A stretch of DNA of 62,637 bases. Origin: an uncultured Acetatifactor sp. (lineage in GTDB: Bacteria > Bacillota > Clostridia > Lachnospirales > Lachnospiraceae). Position numbers and translations under genes: made by a program. The notes below the pieces were generated by a model. It was not told the DNA's origin. It was given only the letters and a program-made list of their open reading frames with translations, and searched no databases. Shown here piece by piece: positions 17,271-26,383 of the stretch. The DNA lies in NCBI GenBank assembly GCA_910586775.1, contig CAJUJN010000023.1, positions 1 through 62,637 of the forward strand, written 5' to 3'. The first letter of the stretch is position 1, and every line of letters starts with the position of its first letter.

Positions 17271-17310
17271 AAAACGTCAAAGCCTTGTGTTTACCGGGTT
17301 TTGGCGTTTT
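17271..17310 (+). terminator. Terminator of tRNA-Pro
   Basis: AAAACGTCAAA (17271-17281) pairs with TTTGGCGTTTT (17300-17310), ending in T residues. The following 17311-17607 is spacer; TATAAT at 17492-17497 is a possible -10 box for the next gene but has no good -35. Confidence 0.6.
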
Positions 17311-17607
17311 CGTTATGTCCGGGTATTCACACCGGAACCCATTGCCAGGTGTCTGAAAGCTTTAGGACCTGCTTTCGGCTTATAATGTCATCAGATGGTA
17401 AGCGCTGCGGCAGGCATTTATGAAAGCCTGTGGGATGCCGGTTAAAGCAGCGGATATAAAATAGAATGTGGCAGACAGGAAGGTTTTCTGCTATAATATG
17501 TCTATCAGTGTAAAGAGGCAGGGACGGTGCATGGAAACGGCGCATGGAATGGGAAACAATCACGGAACGGAATAAGGAAGAATGAATTGCTGAGGTAGAT
17601 ACAGATT

Positions 17608-18768
17608 ATGGCTGGTGAAAAGAAAACAAAACAGAAGGTGTGTCCTGTGGCCTCCAAATGCGGCGGCTGCCAGTGGATTAATAAAAGCTATGAGGAGCAG
17701 CTGAAGGCCAAAAGTATGAGCTTTCGTAAACTGATGGAGCCTTACTGCCGTCCGGAAGCCATCATCGGGATGGAGAATCCGAAATATTACCGCAATAAGG
17801 TGCATGCGGTATTCGGGGAGGACCAGCGGCACAATGCCATCTCCGGAATTTATGAGGAAAAGAGTCACCGTATTGTCCCCGTGGACAGCTGTCTGATCGA
17901 GAATCAGAAGGCGGACAAGATTATTGTGTCCATCCGGGGGCTGTTGAAGTCTTTTAAAATCCGTCCTTACAATGAGGATACCGGCTTCGGGCTGCTGCGG
18001 CATGTGCTGATTCGTACCGGATATGCGACAGGAGAGATTATGGTAGTGCTGGTGTTAAGCTCACCCATTATGCCCTCCAAAAATAATTTTGTAAAAGCGC
18101 TGTTGAAGCTGCACCCTGAGATAACCACCATAGTGCTGAATGTCAATGACAAAGATACCAGCATGATTCTGGGGGAGAGGGAGAAGGCCATCTACGGGAA
18201 GGGATATATTGAGGACAGACTCGGCGGAATGACGTTCCGTATATCCCCTGGGTCTTTTTATCAGGTAAATCCTGTTCAGACCGAGAAATTATATGCCAAA
18301 GCAATGGAATATGCGGGCCTGACAGGAAAGGAGACGGTGCTGGATGCCTACTGTGGTACGGGAACCATCGGTATGATTGCCAGCAGGGACGCCGGCAGGG
18401 TGCTTGGGGTGGAACTGAACAAGGATGCAGTCCGCGATGCGGTGAGCAATGCCAGACGGAATCGGATTTCCAATATCCGCTTTTACTTAAACGATGCCGG
18501 AAAATTTCTTCTGGAGATGGCGGAAGAGAAGATGCCTCTTGACGTGCTTCTCATGGACCCGCCCAGGAGTGGCAGCAGTGAAGAATTCCTGACCGCGGCG
18601 GCGAAGATTGCACCCGGGCGGATTGTATACATTTCCTGCAACCCGGTTACACTGGTGCGTGATTTGAAGTTTCTCACGAAAAAAGGCTACCGGACGCAGA
18701 AATGTGTGGCGGTGGACATGTTTCCCTACACTGATGCGGTGGAGGCAGTCTGTCTTTTGAGCAAATAG
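17608..18768 (+). CDS. rlmD: 23S rRNA (uracil-5-)-methyltransferase, RlmD/RumA type
   Basis: 386 residues. An iron-sulfur cluster site is formed by CPVASKCGGC (Cys12, 18, 21) and Cys95 (PVDSCL). The SAM-binding core has DAYCGTGTIGM, then MDPPRSGSS, and the catalytic cysteine lies in YISCNPVTLVRDL. It methylates a uracil C5 in 23S rRNA (U1939 in E. coli numbering) using S-adenosylmethionine. It lacks the N-terminal TRAM domain of the E. coli enzyme, as do many shorter Firmicutes homologues, and this makes the exact target U less certain; U747/U1939 dual specificity is possible. Followed by recJ about 110 bp downstream. Confidence 0.85.
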   Translation: MAGEKKTKQKVCPVASKCGGCQWINKSYEEQLKAKSMSFRKLMEPYCRPEAIIGMENPKYYRNKVHAVFGEDQRHNAISGIYEEKSHRIVPVDSCLIENQKADKIIVSIRGLLKSFKIRPYNEDTGFGLLRHVLIRTGYATGEIMVVLVLSSPIMPSKNNFVKALLKLHPEITTIVLNVNDKDTSMILGEREKAIYGKGYIEDRLGGMTFRISPGSFYQVNPVQTEKLYAKAMEYAGLTGKETVLDAYCGTGTIGMIASRDAGRVLGVELNKDAVRDAVSNARRNRISNIRFYLNDAGKFLLEMAEEKMPLDVLLMDPPRSGSSEEFLTAAAKIAPGRIVYISCNPVTLVRDLKFLTKKGYRTQKCVAVDMFPYTDAVEAVCLLSK

Positions 18769-18875
18769 TTATATACAAAACAGCATCATATACGGAAGAA
18801 AAATCAGCGCGACCAGGCTTGAAGGGAACCAGAGACTGCGAGTTTGGAAAGCGAAGAAAAGGAAACGATACGAAG

Positions 18876-20801
18876 ATGGAAAAATGGTTTGTGGCGGCAA
18901 AGAAAGCCGATTTCAATGTGTGGGCGGCAAGATTCCATATCAGTCCGGTAACAGCACGTATTCTGCGGAACCGCGACCTGACGGATGAGGCGGAGGTTGA
19001 GAAATTTCTGCAGGGGACGTTGGTGGACTGCCATTCTCCCTGGCTTTTGAAGGATATGGAGAAAGCGGTGGAGGAAATCTGTGCTGCCATGGAAGAGGGA
19101 CTGTCCATTCGGGTCATCGGAGACTATGACGTGGACGGTATCTGTTCCTCCTATATCCTGACAAAGGCCCTGCAGAGTCTGGGGGCAAAGGTTGACACTG
19201 CCATTCCCCATCGTATCCATGACGGCTATGGGCTCAACGATAACCTGATAGAAGAGGCGCGGCGGGACGGAATCGGCATGATAGTGACCTGTGACAACGG
19301 CATTGCGGCATCGTCCCAGATTGCGTTGGCAAATTCTTACGGAATCAGGGTAATAGTCACGGACCACCATGAGGTGCCTTTTGTAATGGAGCAGGACGGC
19401 AGGGACGGGGCGGCTTTGCAGGCGGTGAAGGAAAGCGGAGCAGATGGGGCTGATGTGACAACCGTGCCGTGTGGTTCTTATGAAGGGGATAGGAAAGATA
19501 CGGTTGGCGGGACGAAAAAGGAATGCACGACTGATAAGGGGTGTGCGGCGGCACCGCTTCTGCGCAGGGAGCTTCTTCCCCCTGCCCTGGCGGTAATCGA
19601 TCCGAAACAGGAACGGTGCCGTTATCCTTTTCCCAATATCTGCGGCGGCGTGGTGGCATACAAGCTGGCACTGGCTCTGGCAGAGAGGACGCAGAGCGCT
19701 GTCCTGCGGGAGGCGATGGAGGAACTGTTGGAATTCGCGGCTCTTTCCACGGTCTGTGATGTGATGGAATTAAAAGGCGAGAACCGCATTCTGGTGAAAG
19801 AGGGCCTGAAGCGGCTGAATGCCACACGAAATCCGGGAATCCGGGCGCTGACAGAGGTAAACGGTATCGAGCCGGGGAAGCTCAGCGCCTATCATCTGGG
19901 ATTTGTGCTTGGCCCCTGTCTGAATGCCACCGGCAGACTGGACACTGCAAAGCGGGCGCTGGAACTGCTGCAGAGCAGGACAAAAGCAGAGGCCATGAGT
20001 GCGGCGAGGAAGTTAAAGGAATTGAATGACAGCCGTAAAAATTTGACGCTTCAGGGAGTGGAACAGGCGGAAAAAGCGATCTTGGAGCAGCATATGGAGC
20101 GGGATAAGGTCATGGTGGTATATCTGCCGGAGGTTCATGAGAGCCTGGCCGGAATCATTGCCGGGCGCATCAGAGAGCATTACAATCATCCTGTCTTTCT
20201 GCTGACAAGAGGGGAAGAGGGGGTGAAAGGATCAGGCCGTTCCATAGAAGGGTATCATATGTATGAGGCCATGACGGAGGTAAAGCATTATTTTACCAAA
20301 TTCGGAGGGCATGCCATGGCGGCGGGGCTGTCCATGCGGGAGGAGGATATCCCTTCTTTCAGGCAGGAACTGAACGGGAAGTGCCGCCTTCAGGATGCGG
20401 ATTTTATTCCGAAGGTGCATATAGATGTGCCCATGCCGCTGGACTATGCAGATGAAAGGCTTGCGGATGAGCTGATGCTGTTGGAGCCCTTTGGGGTGGG
20501 GAATCCCAAGCCGCTTTTTGCCCAGAAGGACCTGATTTTTAAGTCCGGCTATAAAATGGGGGCAAACAAAACCTGTGCCAGATACCGGGTAGAGACGCCG
20601 GGGGGAGCGGAAAAGCAGTTGGTATTTTTCGGGGATTTGGAGGGCTTCGGAAACTTTCTGGACGAAAAATTCGGTTCGGGCAGCGATGCCGCACTGTATG
20701 CCGGGAGAGGAAATTATCGGATTTCCGTGGTATACCAGTTGGGAAAAAATACATATAAGGGCAGGACAGAAGTGCAGTATGTGATGCAGTACTATTCATA
20801 A
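18876..20801 (+). CDS. recJ: Single-stranded-DNA-specific exonuclease RecJ
   Basis: 641 residues from the ATG at 18876; a TTG start at 18819 would add a non-homologous tail. DHH-family motifs are VIGDYDVDGICSS, PHRIHDGYGLN, TCDNGIAA and VTDHHEVP, followed by the DHHA1 part with FGGHAMAAGLSM and the OB-type nucleic-acid-binding end. It degrades single-stranded DNA 5' to 3' in recombination and base-excision repair. Right after VTDHHEVP there is an inserted stretch of about 70 residues, Gly/Asp-rich and low in complexity, before the conserved LPPALAVIDPKQ; this is longer than usual. The 3' end abuts a converging exonuclease remnant. Confidence 0.92.
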   Translation: MEKWFVAAKKADFNVWAARFHISPVTARILRNRDLTDEAEVEKFLQGTLVDCHSPWLLKDMEKAVEEICAAMEEGLSIRVIGDYDVDGICSSYILTKALQSLGAKVDTAIPHRIHDGYGLNDNLIEEARRDGIGMIVTCDNGIAASSQIALANSYGIRVIVTDHHEVPFVMEQDGRDGAALQAVKESGADGADVTTVPCGSYEGDRKDTVGGTKKECTTDKGCAAAPLLRRELLPPALAVIDPKQERCRYPFPNICGGVVAYKLALALAERTQSAVLREAMEELLEFAALSTVCDVMELKGENRILVKEGLKRLNATRNPGIRALTEVNGIEPGKLSAYHLGFVLGPCLNATGRLDTAKRALELLQSRTKAEAMSAARKLKELNDSRKNLTLQGVEQAEKAILEQHMERDKVMVVYLPEVHESLAGIIAGRIREHYNHPVFLLTRGEEGVKGSGRSIEGYHMYEAMTEVKHYFTKFGGHAMAAGLSMREEDIPSFRQELNGKCRLQDADFIPKVHIDVPMPLDYADERLADELMLLEPFGVGNPKPLFAQKDLIFKSGYKMGANKTCARYRVETPGGAEKQLVFFGDLEGFGNFLDEKFGSGSDAALYAGRGNYRISVVYQLGKNTYKGRTEVQYVMQYYS

Positions 20802-21008
20802 CCTGATGTGTGCCGGCACCAGACCGGATTTGGTGCCGGATATCTCTGTGATTTCATCTTTTTCGGGGTTTAAACCTGTGGTTTTCAGATCAGATACAAC
20901 ATAATCTTTTGCGTATGGATACAGTCTTGCCATACTTCCGGTTTTCTCCGCAGCGCCTTTTTTCATGTATCTGTCATTTATCCTCATTTGCTTTCGGGAT
21001 AAAAGCAA
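20796..21008 (-). pseudogene. Fragment of a DnaQ-like (DEDDh) exonuclease
   Basis: From Met at 20933 the frame reads AKDYVVSDLKTTGLNPEKDEITEISGTK, split as YVVSDLKTTGLNPEKDEIT plus EIS: the first exonuclease motif of DEDDh 3'-5' exonucleases, normally DLETTGL. The metal-binding Glu is Lys here, and the sequence stops soon after. A decayed fragment of a proofreading-type nuclease gene. Confidence 0.5.
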
Positions 21009-21087
21009 CAGTTATTCATGATATTTTTACCAAATTATAAGATTATTTTTGTTAAAAAAATTCATACTTTCTGGTAAGATATTTCTG

Positions 21088-21159
21088 ATAACAGGGTTCG
21101 CGTAGCGGTTCCTGTTATAGAACTTATGATAACAGGGTTCGCGTAGCGGTTCCTGTTAT
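21088..21159. repeat. Tandem pair of 31-bp hairpin repeats
   Basis: Two identical 31-bp copies (21088-21118 and 21129-21159), each with arms ATAACAGG/CCTGTTAT and an inner CGC/GCG stem, separated by 10 bp. A diverged third copy lies at 60605-60635. They are in the leader of the Mbeg1-like gene and would form two successive hairpins in its mRNA. Confidence 0.85.
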
Positions 21160-21193
21160 AGATATCGCAAAGTCTGTAAAGCGAGGTATGAAA

Positions 21194-22525
21194 ATGGGAA
21201 CAGTTATAAACTATCTGGAAAAATACGGAAAATACACTTTTCAGGAGATGCCCATGACAGAAGTAGACAGTCTTGCCCTGTGCCAGCTTTCCTATTTGAA
21301 ATTTGACGGCATGGTGCCGGATACGGAGAGAGATAAGCCATCGGTGACTTTACGGAGTCTGGAGACACATCCCGATTATGAGAAGCTTTACGGGGATATC
21401 CGATATGAGAAAGAAAACAGGGCGCTGTTTGCGGGCATGCTGGGAGGCAGACGGTTTCAGAATATGAAGCTGAATTACTATGTAAATGTAATAGAAGAGC
21501 GGTGGGAGACGCAGTTTTCGGCAGTTACTTTCTTTCTGGATGACGGCACTTCTTATGTGGCCTTTCGCGGGACGGATGAGACCATTGTGGGTTGGAAAGA
21601 GGACTTCAACATGGCATTCCTGTCTCCGGTGCCGGGGCAGGAGTACAGCGTCCGGTATCTGGAGGATGTGGCAGGGCGTTTTGCAGGGGATTTTTATGTA
21701 GGAGGGCATTCCAAGGGAGGGAATCTGGCAGTGTACAGCTCCATGAACTGTGCGCCCGAGACACAGGAGCGAATCAGGCAGATTTACAGCATGGACGGGC
21801 CGGGATTCAGGCCGGAGATACTAAAGCGATGCGGGTATGACAGGATTGCCGGCAGGGTGACCAAGATTCTTCCCCATTCCTCTCTGGTGGGGATGATATT
21901 CGAGTCGAATATGTATTTCCAGGTGGTAAAGAGCAGGACTTTTGGGCTGCTTCAGCATGACCCCTATACCTGGTTGGTTGTATCTAACCATCTGGTGCGG
22001 GCCAACGGCCTGTATGAACGCAGAAAAAATATGGACAATACTCTGAATGAGTGGATATTGTCCCTGAATGAGCAGCAGCTGAGGACCTTTGTGGATACCA
22101 TGTACCAGGTCATTACCGCCTCTCAGGCAAAGAATCTGATTGACTTTACTGCCGAGTGGAAGAGGAGCATGAACGGCATCATCGGGGCGCTGAAAGAGGT
22201 GGACGAAGAGACAAAACAGATTTTGATTGAGATGGTAAAATCTCTCTTCGAGATTGCCCGGGAAAATAAAAGAAAACAGGCCTCCGAGAAAACGGAGGCG
22301 GTCCTGAAGCGGATTGCTCCCGGTCATAAGGAACATAGCGCTCCCGGTCATAAGGAGCACGGCGATCTCAGTCATAAGGAGCATAGCGCTCCTGGTCATA
22401 AGGAGTACATTACTTCCAGTCATAAGGAGCACAGTGTTCCCAAACAGAGGGAGCACAGGAAAGAGACGGATGAACAGGAAGCGCAGACATGTCCCGGGGA
22501 AGTATTGGGGAATGCGGAAGGGTGA
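21194..22525 (+). CDS. Mbeg1-like alpha/beta-hydrolase (DUF2974)
   Basis: 443 residues from the ATG at 21194, which is 8 nt after GAGG; the ATG at 21188 is too close. Lipase-like core: FLDDGTSYVAFRGTDETIVGW, shortened here to YVAFRGTDETIVGW, then the nucleophile elbow GGHSKGGNLAVYSS and the acid segment YSMDGPGF. This matches the Mbeg1-like/DUF2974 family common in Firmicutes, presumed esterases of unknown substrate. No signal peptide. The C-terminus carries six 8-residue repeats built on HKEH (APGHKEHS type), a charged tail absent from the core family. Two 31-bp hairpin repeats lie in the leader. Confidence 0.8.
   Translation: MGTVINYLEKYGKYTFQEMPMTEVDSLALCQLSYLKFDGMVPDTERDKPSVTLRSLETHPDYEKLYGDIRYEKENRALFAGMLGGRRFQNMKLNYYVNVIEERWETQFSAVTFFLDDGTSYVAFRGTDETIVGWKEDFNMAFLSPVPGQEYSVRYLEDVAGRFAGDFYVGGHSKGGNLAVYSSMNCAPETQERIRQIYSMDGPGFRPEILKRCGYDRIAGRVTKILPHSSLVGMIFESNMYFQVVKSRTFGLLQHDPYTWLVVSNHLVRANGLYERRKNMDNTLNEWILSLNEQQLRTFVDTMYQVITASQAKNLIDFTAEWKRSMNGIIGALKEVDEETKQILIEMVKSLFEIARENKRKQASEKTEAVLKRIAPGHKEHSAPGHKEHGDLSHKEHSAPGHKEYITSSHKEHSVPKQREHRKETDEQEAQTCPGEVLGNAEG
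22316..22459 (+). repeat. 24-bp coding minisatellite, six units
   Basis: Six in-frame 24-bp units encode APGHKEHS, APGHKEHG, DLSHKEHS, APGHKEYI, TSSHKEHS and VPKQREHR. The core GGTCATAAGGAGCA is repeated. Copy number could vary by slippage without breaking the frame. Confidence 0.85.
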
Positions 22526-22555
22526 ATGGCATTTTTTGTGACCGAGAGTATAGTT

Positions 22556-23209
22556 CTATGAATACACCCTGGAAATCAGAGATACGAAATATGTCAGCAC
22601 CTTTCTGCCATCCGTCCCTGACTTTGCACAGTCAATGCGCTCAGGATGCCACTGGACACCGATAACAGGCAGTGTTTTATGGGCAATTCCCTCAATACAG
22701 CCGTCCAGAGGGCAGGATTGTACGATTTCCAGCCCGCGCCCCAGGTTGCCCAGCGCCTGGTGGTGGGCGCTGTTGACGCATGCTTTCCGTCCGTAGAGGC
22801 TGTCAAGCCAGGAACCGCAGGCGATTACAGATGTGTGGTATTTATCTCCGCCTTCATACCTGTGACGCTCAGATGCTGAGGGCTCCAGATCCTGAATGAT
22901 TTTCCCGCCCAGCCCGACATTGATTATCTGCATTCCCTTGCAGATGCCCAGGACTGGCTGCCCGCTTTTCAGGGCCAGGTCGAGGGCAAGCAGCTGGCGG
23001 ATGTCCAGTTCCGTATCTATATTGCAGGAGCCATGATTCTTCTCTCCGAAAAAAGCCGGCGTGATGTCGCCGCCGCCGGGGAGCATCAGTGCGTCGCAGC
23101 CGGAGACTTCTTCCACATTTAAGGTTACGACCGGCGTGATATTCGCGGCCTGTATGTATCTGACATAATTTGCAGTTTCTGTTTTTTTTCCTACAATGGC
23201 TATTTTCAT
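22556..23209 (-). CDS. Class-I glutamine-amidotransferase-like hydrolase (peptidase C26)
   Basis: 217 residues. LMLPGGGDITPAFFGE, the nucleophile elbow LGICKGMQIIN with the catalytic Cys, VNSAHHQAL and GVQWHPER with the catalytic His are all hallmarks of gamma-glutamyl-gamma-aminobutyrate hydrolase PuuD and related C26 enzymes. It probably cleaves a gamma-glutamyl amide in the cytoplasm; a specific substrate such as gamma-Glu-GABA is not proven since no Puu pathway genes are nearby. GGGAAAG precedes the start. Convergent with the Mbeg1-like gene. Confidence 0.8.
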   Translation of the reverse strand: MKIAIVGKKTETANYVRYIQAANITPVVTLNVEEVSGCDALMLPGGGDITPAFFGEKNHGSCNIDTELDIRQLLALDLALKSGQPVLGICKGMQIINVGLGGKIIQDLEPSASERHRYEGGDKYHTSVIACGSWLDSLYGRKACVNSAHHQALGNLGRGLEIVQSCPLDGCIEGIAHKTLPVIGVQWHPERIDCAKSGTDGRKVLTYFVSLISRVYS

Positions 23210-23341
23210 TTCTGCTTCTTTCCCTGAATATAAAACATTACAGTTTATATTGCACGCCGGATATATCTGCGGTCGTGTGATATAATGAATGACTGCCGGC
23301 CATATTCCTGCCTTTAACAGATTGGTTATTCCGGTGGTCCT

Positions 23342-23467
23342 GAGGAAGTGTTGCGAAATAACTTCTGACTTTTTAATTGATTATCAGCGCGTGATTTGGC
23401 TTTTGGCTCATTTTGATTAAAAGTTATTTCTGCACAATTGTACATATTATTTCGCGACAGTTCCTGA
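23342..23467. repeat. Long intergenic palindrome of the GGAAGTGTT family
   Basis: GGAAGTGTTGCGAAATAA at the left pairs, with two mismatches, with TTATTTCGCGACAGTTCC at the right, about 120 bp apart; inside are AATAACTT and AAGTTATT. No ORF. A shorter degenerate copy is at 4945-5000. Confidence 0.7.
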
Positions 23468-23560
23468 GTATAATATATGCACTGCGGGCGAAGGATAGTA
23501 GTGGTTTTGGCGGCGCAGTGAAAATTAAGAGAAATTAAGGAATTTTGTCTTTTGCGGTAC

Positions 23561-23588
23561 TTTACTACAGGAAAAAATATGCTAAAAT
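23561..23588 (+). promoter_or_regulatory. Possible promoter of the yfhO-like gene
   Basis: TTTACT (23561-23566) and TAAAAT (23583-23588) with a 16-bp spacer, 40 bp upstream of the start codon. A weaker alternative -10, TATAAT, follows near 23602. Confidence 0.35.
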
Positions 23589-23628
23589 GAATTCTTGTAG
23601 AATATAATCTGATACCGAGGCGTTGTAA

Positions 23629-26202
23629 ATGAAAAAGAAAAAAATGTATTTTTTTGCATTTCTGATTCCTGCAGTGATTATGCTGGTATTGTTTGTGATA
23701 CGCGGAATATACCCGTTTGGGGACAGAAGCTTTCTGTTTGCCGATATGTACCACCAGTATATGCCCTTTTTCAGCGAACTGCTCCACAAGGTGCGGGGCG
23801 GAGAGAGCCTGAATTTCTCTTTTAACGTGGGAATCGGATCCAATTTCCTGGCACTTTTTGTGTATTATCTGGCAAGCCCCTTCCACATTTTTTCATTGTT
23901 GGTGCCGGAAAGTTTTCTGATTGAGTTTATGAGCTATCTGATTGTGCTGAAAATCGGGCTTGCGGGGCTTACTTTTTATCTTTATGTGCAGGAGCATTTC
24001 CGCATATCCGGGCGGGGCGATGAGGGGGACGAAGCAGCGGGAGCTGCTCCGGCGCAGGGGAGCCGGCTGGCGGCAGTTCTCTTTTCCTGTTTTTATGCGT
24101 TGTCCGGATTTATGGCGGCTTACAATTACAATATCATGTGGGTGGACTGCGTGGTGCTGCTGCCGCTGATTGTTCTGGGGCTGGAGAAGCTGGTGAAGGA
24201 GGGGCGCTGCGGGCTGTACTGCGTGACGCTTGCATTGTCCATATTTACCAATTATTATATTTCCATCATGATCTGTATTTTCCTGGTGCTGTATTTTCTG
24301 TTTCTGTTGGTGACGGAGCAGAAACGTCTGCGCAGTATGGGATATTTTGCGTTGTTTTCCCTGTTGGCGGGAGGGATGGCGGCGGTGCTGCTGATTCCGG
24401 AGGTGTGCGCCATCCTGCAGACGGATTTCGGGGATATGGACTTTCCGAAGAAGATAGAGACCTATTTTTCCGTGCTGGATATGCTGGCAAGGCACTGTAT
24501 GTGCGTATATACGGAACGGGGACTGGAGCACTGGCCCAATATTTACTGCGGCAGCGCGGTTCTGATGCTGATTCCCATGTATCTGATGAATAAAAGGATA
24601 TCTGTCCGGGAGAAATTCTGCCGGATGGCTCTGGCAGGTTTTATGCTGCTGGGTTTCAGCACGAATCTGCTTAATTTCATCTGGCATGGGCTTAACTATC
24701 CGGACTCCCTGCCTGCCAGGCAGTCCTTTATCTACATATTTCTGGTACTGGTGATGTGTTATGATGCCTGGAGACATGTGCGGGAGACGGAAGAACAGTC
24801 AATTATGTACGGTTACCTGTGTGCAGCCGGCTTCTTTCTGTTCTGCGAGAAATTTGTGGAGCATGAGGATTTTGAACTGGGGGTCAAGCTTCTGACCCTT
24901 GTATTTGTCAGCATATATGCCGTTCTTCTGCATCTGTACAGAACCAGAGAGGACAGGAAGGCCCTGAAGGCAGTGGCAATCGTTGCGGTGGCGGCAGTGA
25001 TTGCAGAGTGCGGCGTGAATACTTTTGTCACAAGTGTGGGGACGGTGAGCCGCAGCGCTTATCTGGGGCAGCAGGAGGATTATAAAACGCTGTATGAGAT
25101 GACAAGGGAGAGGGAGGACGGCTTTTACCGTCTGGAAAAATTTACCAGAAAGACCAAAAATGACGGCACATTGACCGGCTATCCTACAGCCAGTGTGTTT
25201 TCCTCCACGATGAATTCTCAGGTAATGGATATGTATGAGCGGCTGGGAATGCGCCACAGTAAGGTGTATTACGGCTTTGACGGAGCGACGGCACTGACTT
25301 CCGCCATGCTGAATGTGAATTATATGTTCGGAGAGTCGGAGAAATACGAGAATCCGCTCTATACATTAATCGGACAGAGCGGAGACGTTTTTCTGTATCA
25401 GTGTAATGCTAGATTGCCTTTTGGCTATGTGGCGCCTGTGGGATTCGATCTGGATGCGGATGAGACGAAGAAGGGTTTCCAACTGCAGAACCGGATGACA
25501 GAAGGCCTGGGGATAGAGGGAAAGCTGTTCCGGAAGGCAGACAGTGAGGAATCCGGAGATGACGTGCAGTTTACGGCGGGAGAGGGCGGCTTTTATTATG
25601 CCGTACTGACGGCATCCGGCACCGGTAAGGTGGACTGCATCGGCGGAAGCACGGGGGAAGAGGCGTTTAAGGATTTAAAGAAGGGCTCGATTCTGTATCT
25701 GGGATATCTGGAAAAGGAACAGACCATTACCCTGACCAACGGGGACGAGGATGACGCTACGCCCAAAATAGCTGCGGATATTTATCGGATGGATACGGAG
25801 GTGTTGGGACAGGCGCTGGAGATGCTTTCCGCGCAGCATATGGAAAACGTGGTATGGGAGAGTGACCATATCACGGCAAATCTCACGTTGGAACAGCCGG
25901 GAAGGGTAATCTGTTCGATTCCCTATGAGGACGGCTGGACGGTGCGCATCAACGGAGAGAAGGCGGAGGGTGTTCTGTTCGGGGGCTGTCTGATGGCTTT
26001 TGACCTGGAGCCGGGGGAGTATACTTTCGAGATGAAGTATGTTCCCGCGGGTGCCCGGGCGGGGCTGGCCGTGAGCGCGGTGAGCATCCTGCTGTTTGCA
26101 GCGGTAACAAAATGGCTGCAGGGCAGTGGGGCCATTTCTCTCCTATTCCCGGGGGAAGGACACGGAAACGCAAAAAGCGGGAGACGGACAGGGACGATTT
26201 AA
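23629..26202 (+). CDS. YfhO-family polytopic membrane protein
   Basis: 857 residues. About a dozen transmembrane segments fill residues 1-480, with the YfhO signature near the N-terminus: GDRSFLFADMYHQYMPFF and FNVGIGSNFLALFVYYLASP. A large extracytoplasmic C-terminal part (from about 490) ends in IPYEDGWTVRINGEKAE, YTFEMKYVPAGA and a last membrane helix. YfhO proteins are GT-C-like membrane proteins linked to glycosylation of teichoic or lipoteichoic acids in Bacillus and Listeria. The role here, glycosyl transfer at the outer face of the membrane, is inferred from the family. Monocistronic, ended by a terminator at 26255. Confidence 0.88.
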   Translation: MKKKKMYFFAFLIPAVIMLVLFVIRGIYPFGDRSFLFADMYHQYMPFFSELLHKVRGGESLNFSFNVGIGSNFLALFVYYLASPFHIFSLLVPESFLIEFMSYLIVLKIGLAGLTFYLYVQEHFRISGRGDEGDEAAGAAPAQGSRLAAVLFSCFYALSGFMAAYNYNIMWVDCVVLLPLIVLGLEKLVKEGRCGLYCVTLALSIFTNYYISIMICIFLVLYFLFLLVTEQKRLRSMGYFALFSLLAGGMAAVLLIPEVCAILQTDFGDMDFPKKIETYFSVLDMLARHCMCVYTERGLEHWPNIYCGSAVLMLIPMYLMNKRISVREKFCRMALAGFMLLGFSTNLLNFIWHGLNYPDSLPARQSFIYIFLVLVMCYDAWRHVRETEEQSIMYGYLCAAGFFLFCEKFVEHEDFELGVKLLTLVFVSIYAVLLHLYRTREDRKALKAVAIVAVAAVIAECGVNTFVTSVGTVSRSAYLGQQEDYKTLYEMTREREDGFYRLEKFTRKTKNDGTLTGYPTASVFSSTMNSQVMDMYERLGMRHSKVYYGFDGATALTSAMLNVNYMFGESEKYENPLYTLIGQSGDVFLYQCNARLPFGYVAPVGFDLDADETKKGFQLQNRMTEGLGIEGKLFRKADSEESGDDVQFTAGEGGFYYAVLTASGTGKVDCIGGSTGEEAFKDLKKGSILYLGYLEKEQTITLTNGDEDDATPKIAADIYRMDTEVLGQALEMLSAQHMENVVWESDHITANLTLEQPGRVICSIPYEDGWTVRINGEKAEGVLFGGCLMAFDLEPGEYTFEMKYVPAGARAGLAVSAVSILLFAAVTKWLQGSGAISLLFPGEGHGNAKSGRRTGTI

Positions 26203-26254
26203 CGTAAAATCATGTTGCAGAAGAGCGGATGTCTGTATATAACGACGGAAATTG

Positions 26255-26285
26255 GAAAGCCTTGAAAAAAAGGCTTTCTTTTTTT
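26255..26285 (+). terminator. Terminator of the yfhO-like gene
   Basis: GAAAGCCTT (26255-26263) and AAGGCTTTC (26270-26278) form a 9-bp stem followed by a run of seven T. Confidence 0.9.
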
Positions 26286-26383
26286 GACTATATGTGGTAA
26301 TATCAAGGGAGGGACTCCTGAAGGCCATAGGGTTTTCAGGTTTTTATTTTTGGACAATGTACGGAAAACCGGAGGATAGAGCA

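Noticed and set aside
17263..17607. Prophage or genomic island inserted at the tRNA-Pro gene
   Set aside because: A normal terminator and housekeeping gene rlmD follow; no integrase or repeated tRNA end is seen.
22316..22459. Regularly spaced short repeats that could suggest a CRISPR array
   Set aside because: Units are contiguous 24-bp coding repeats without spacers, and no cas genes are present.
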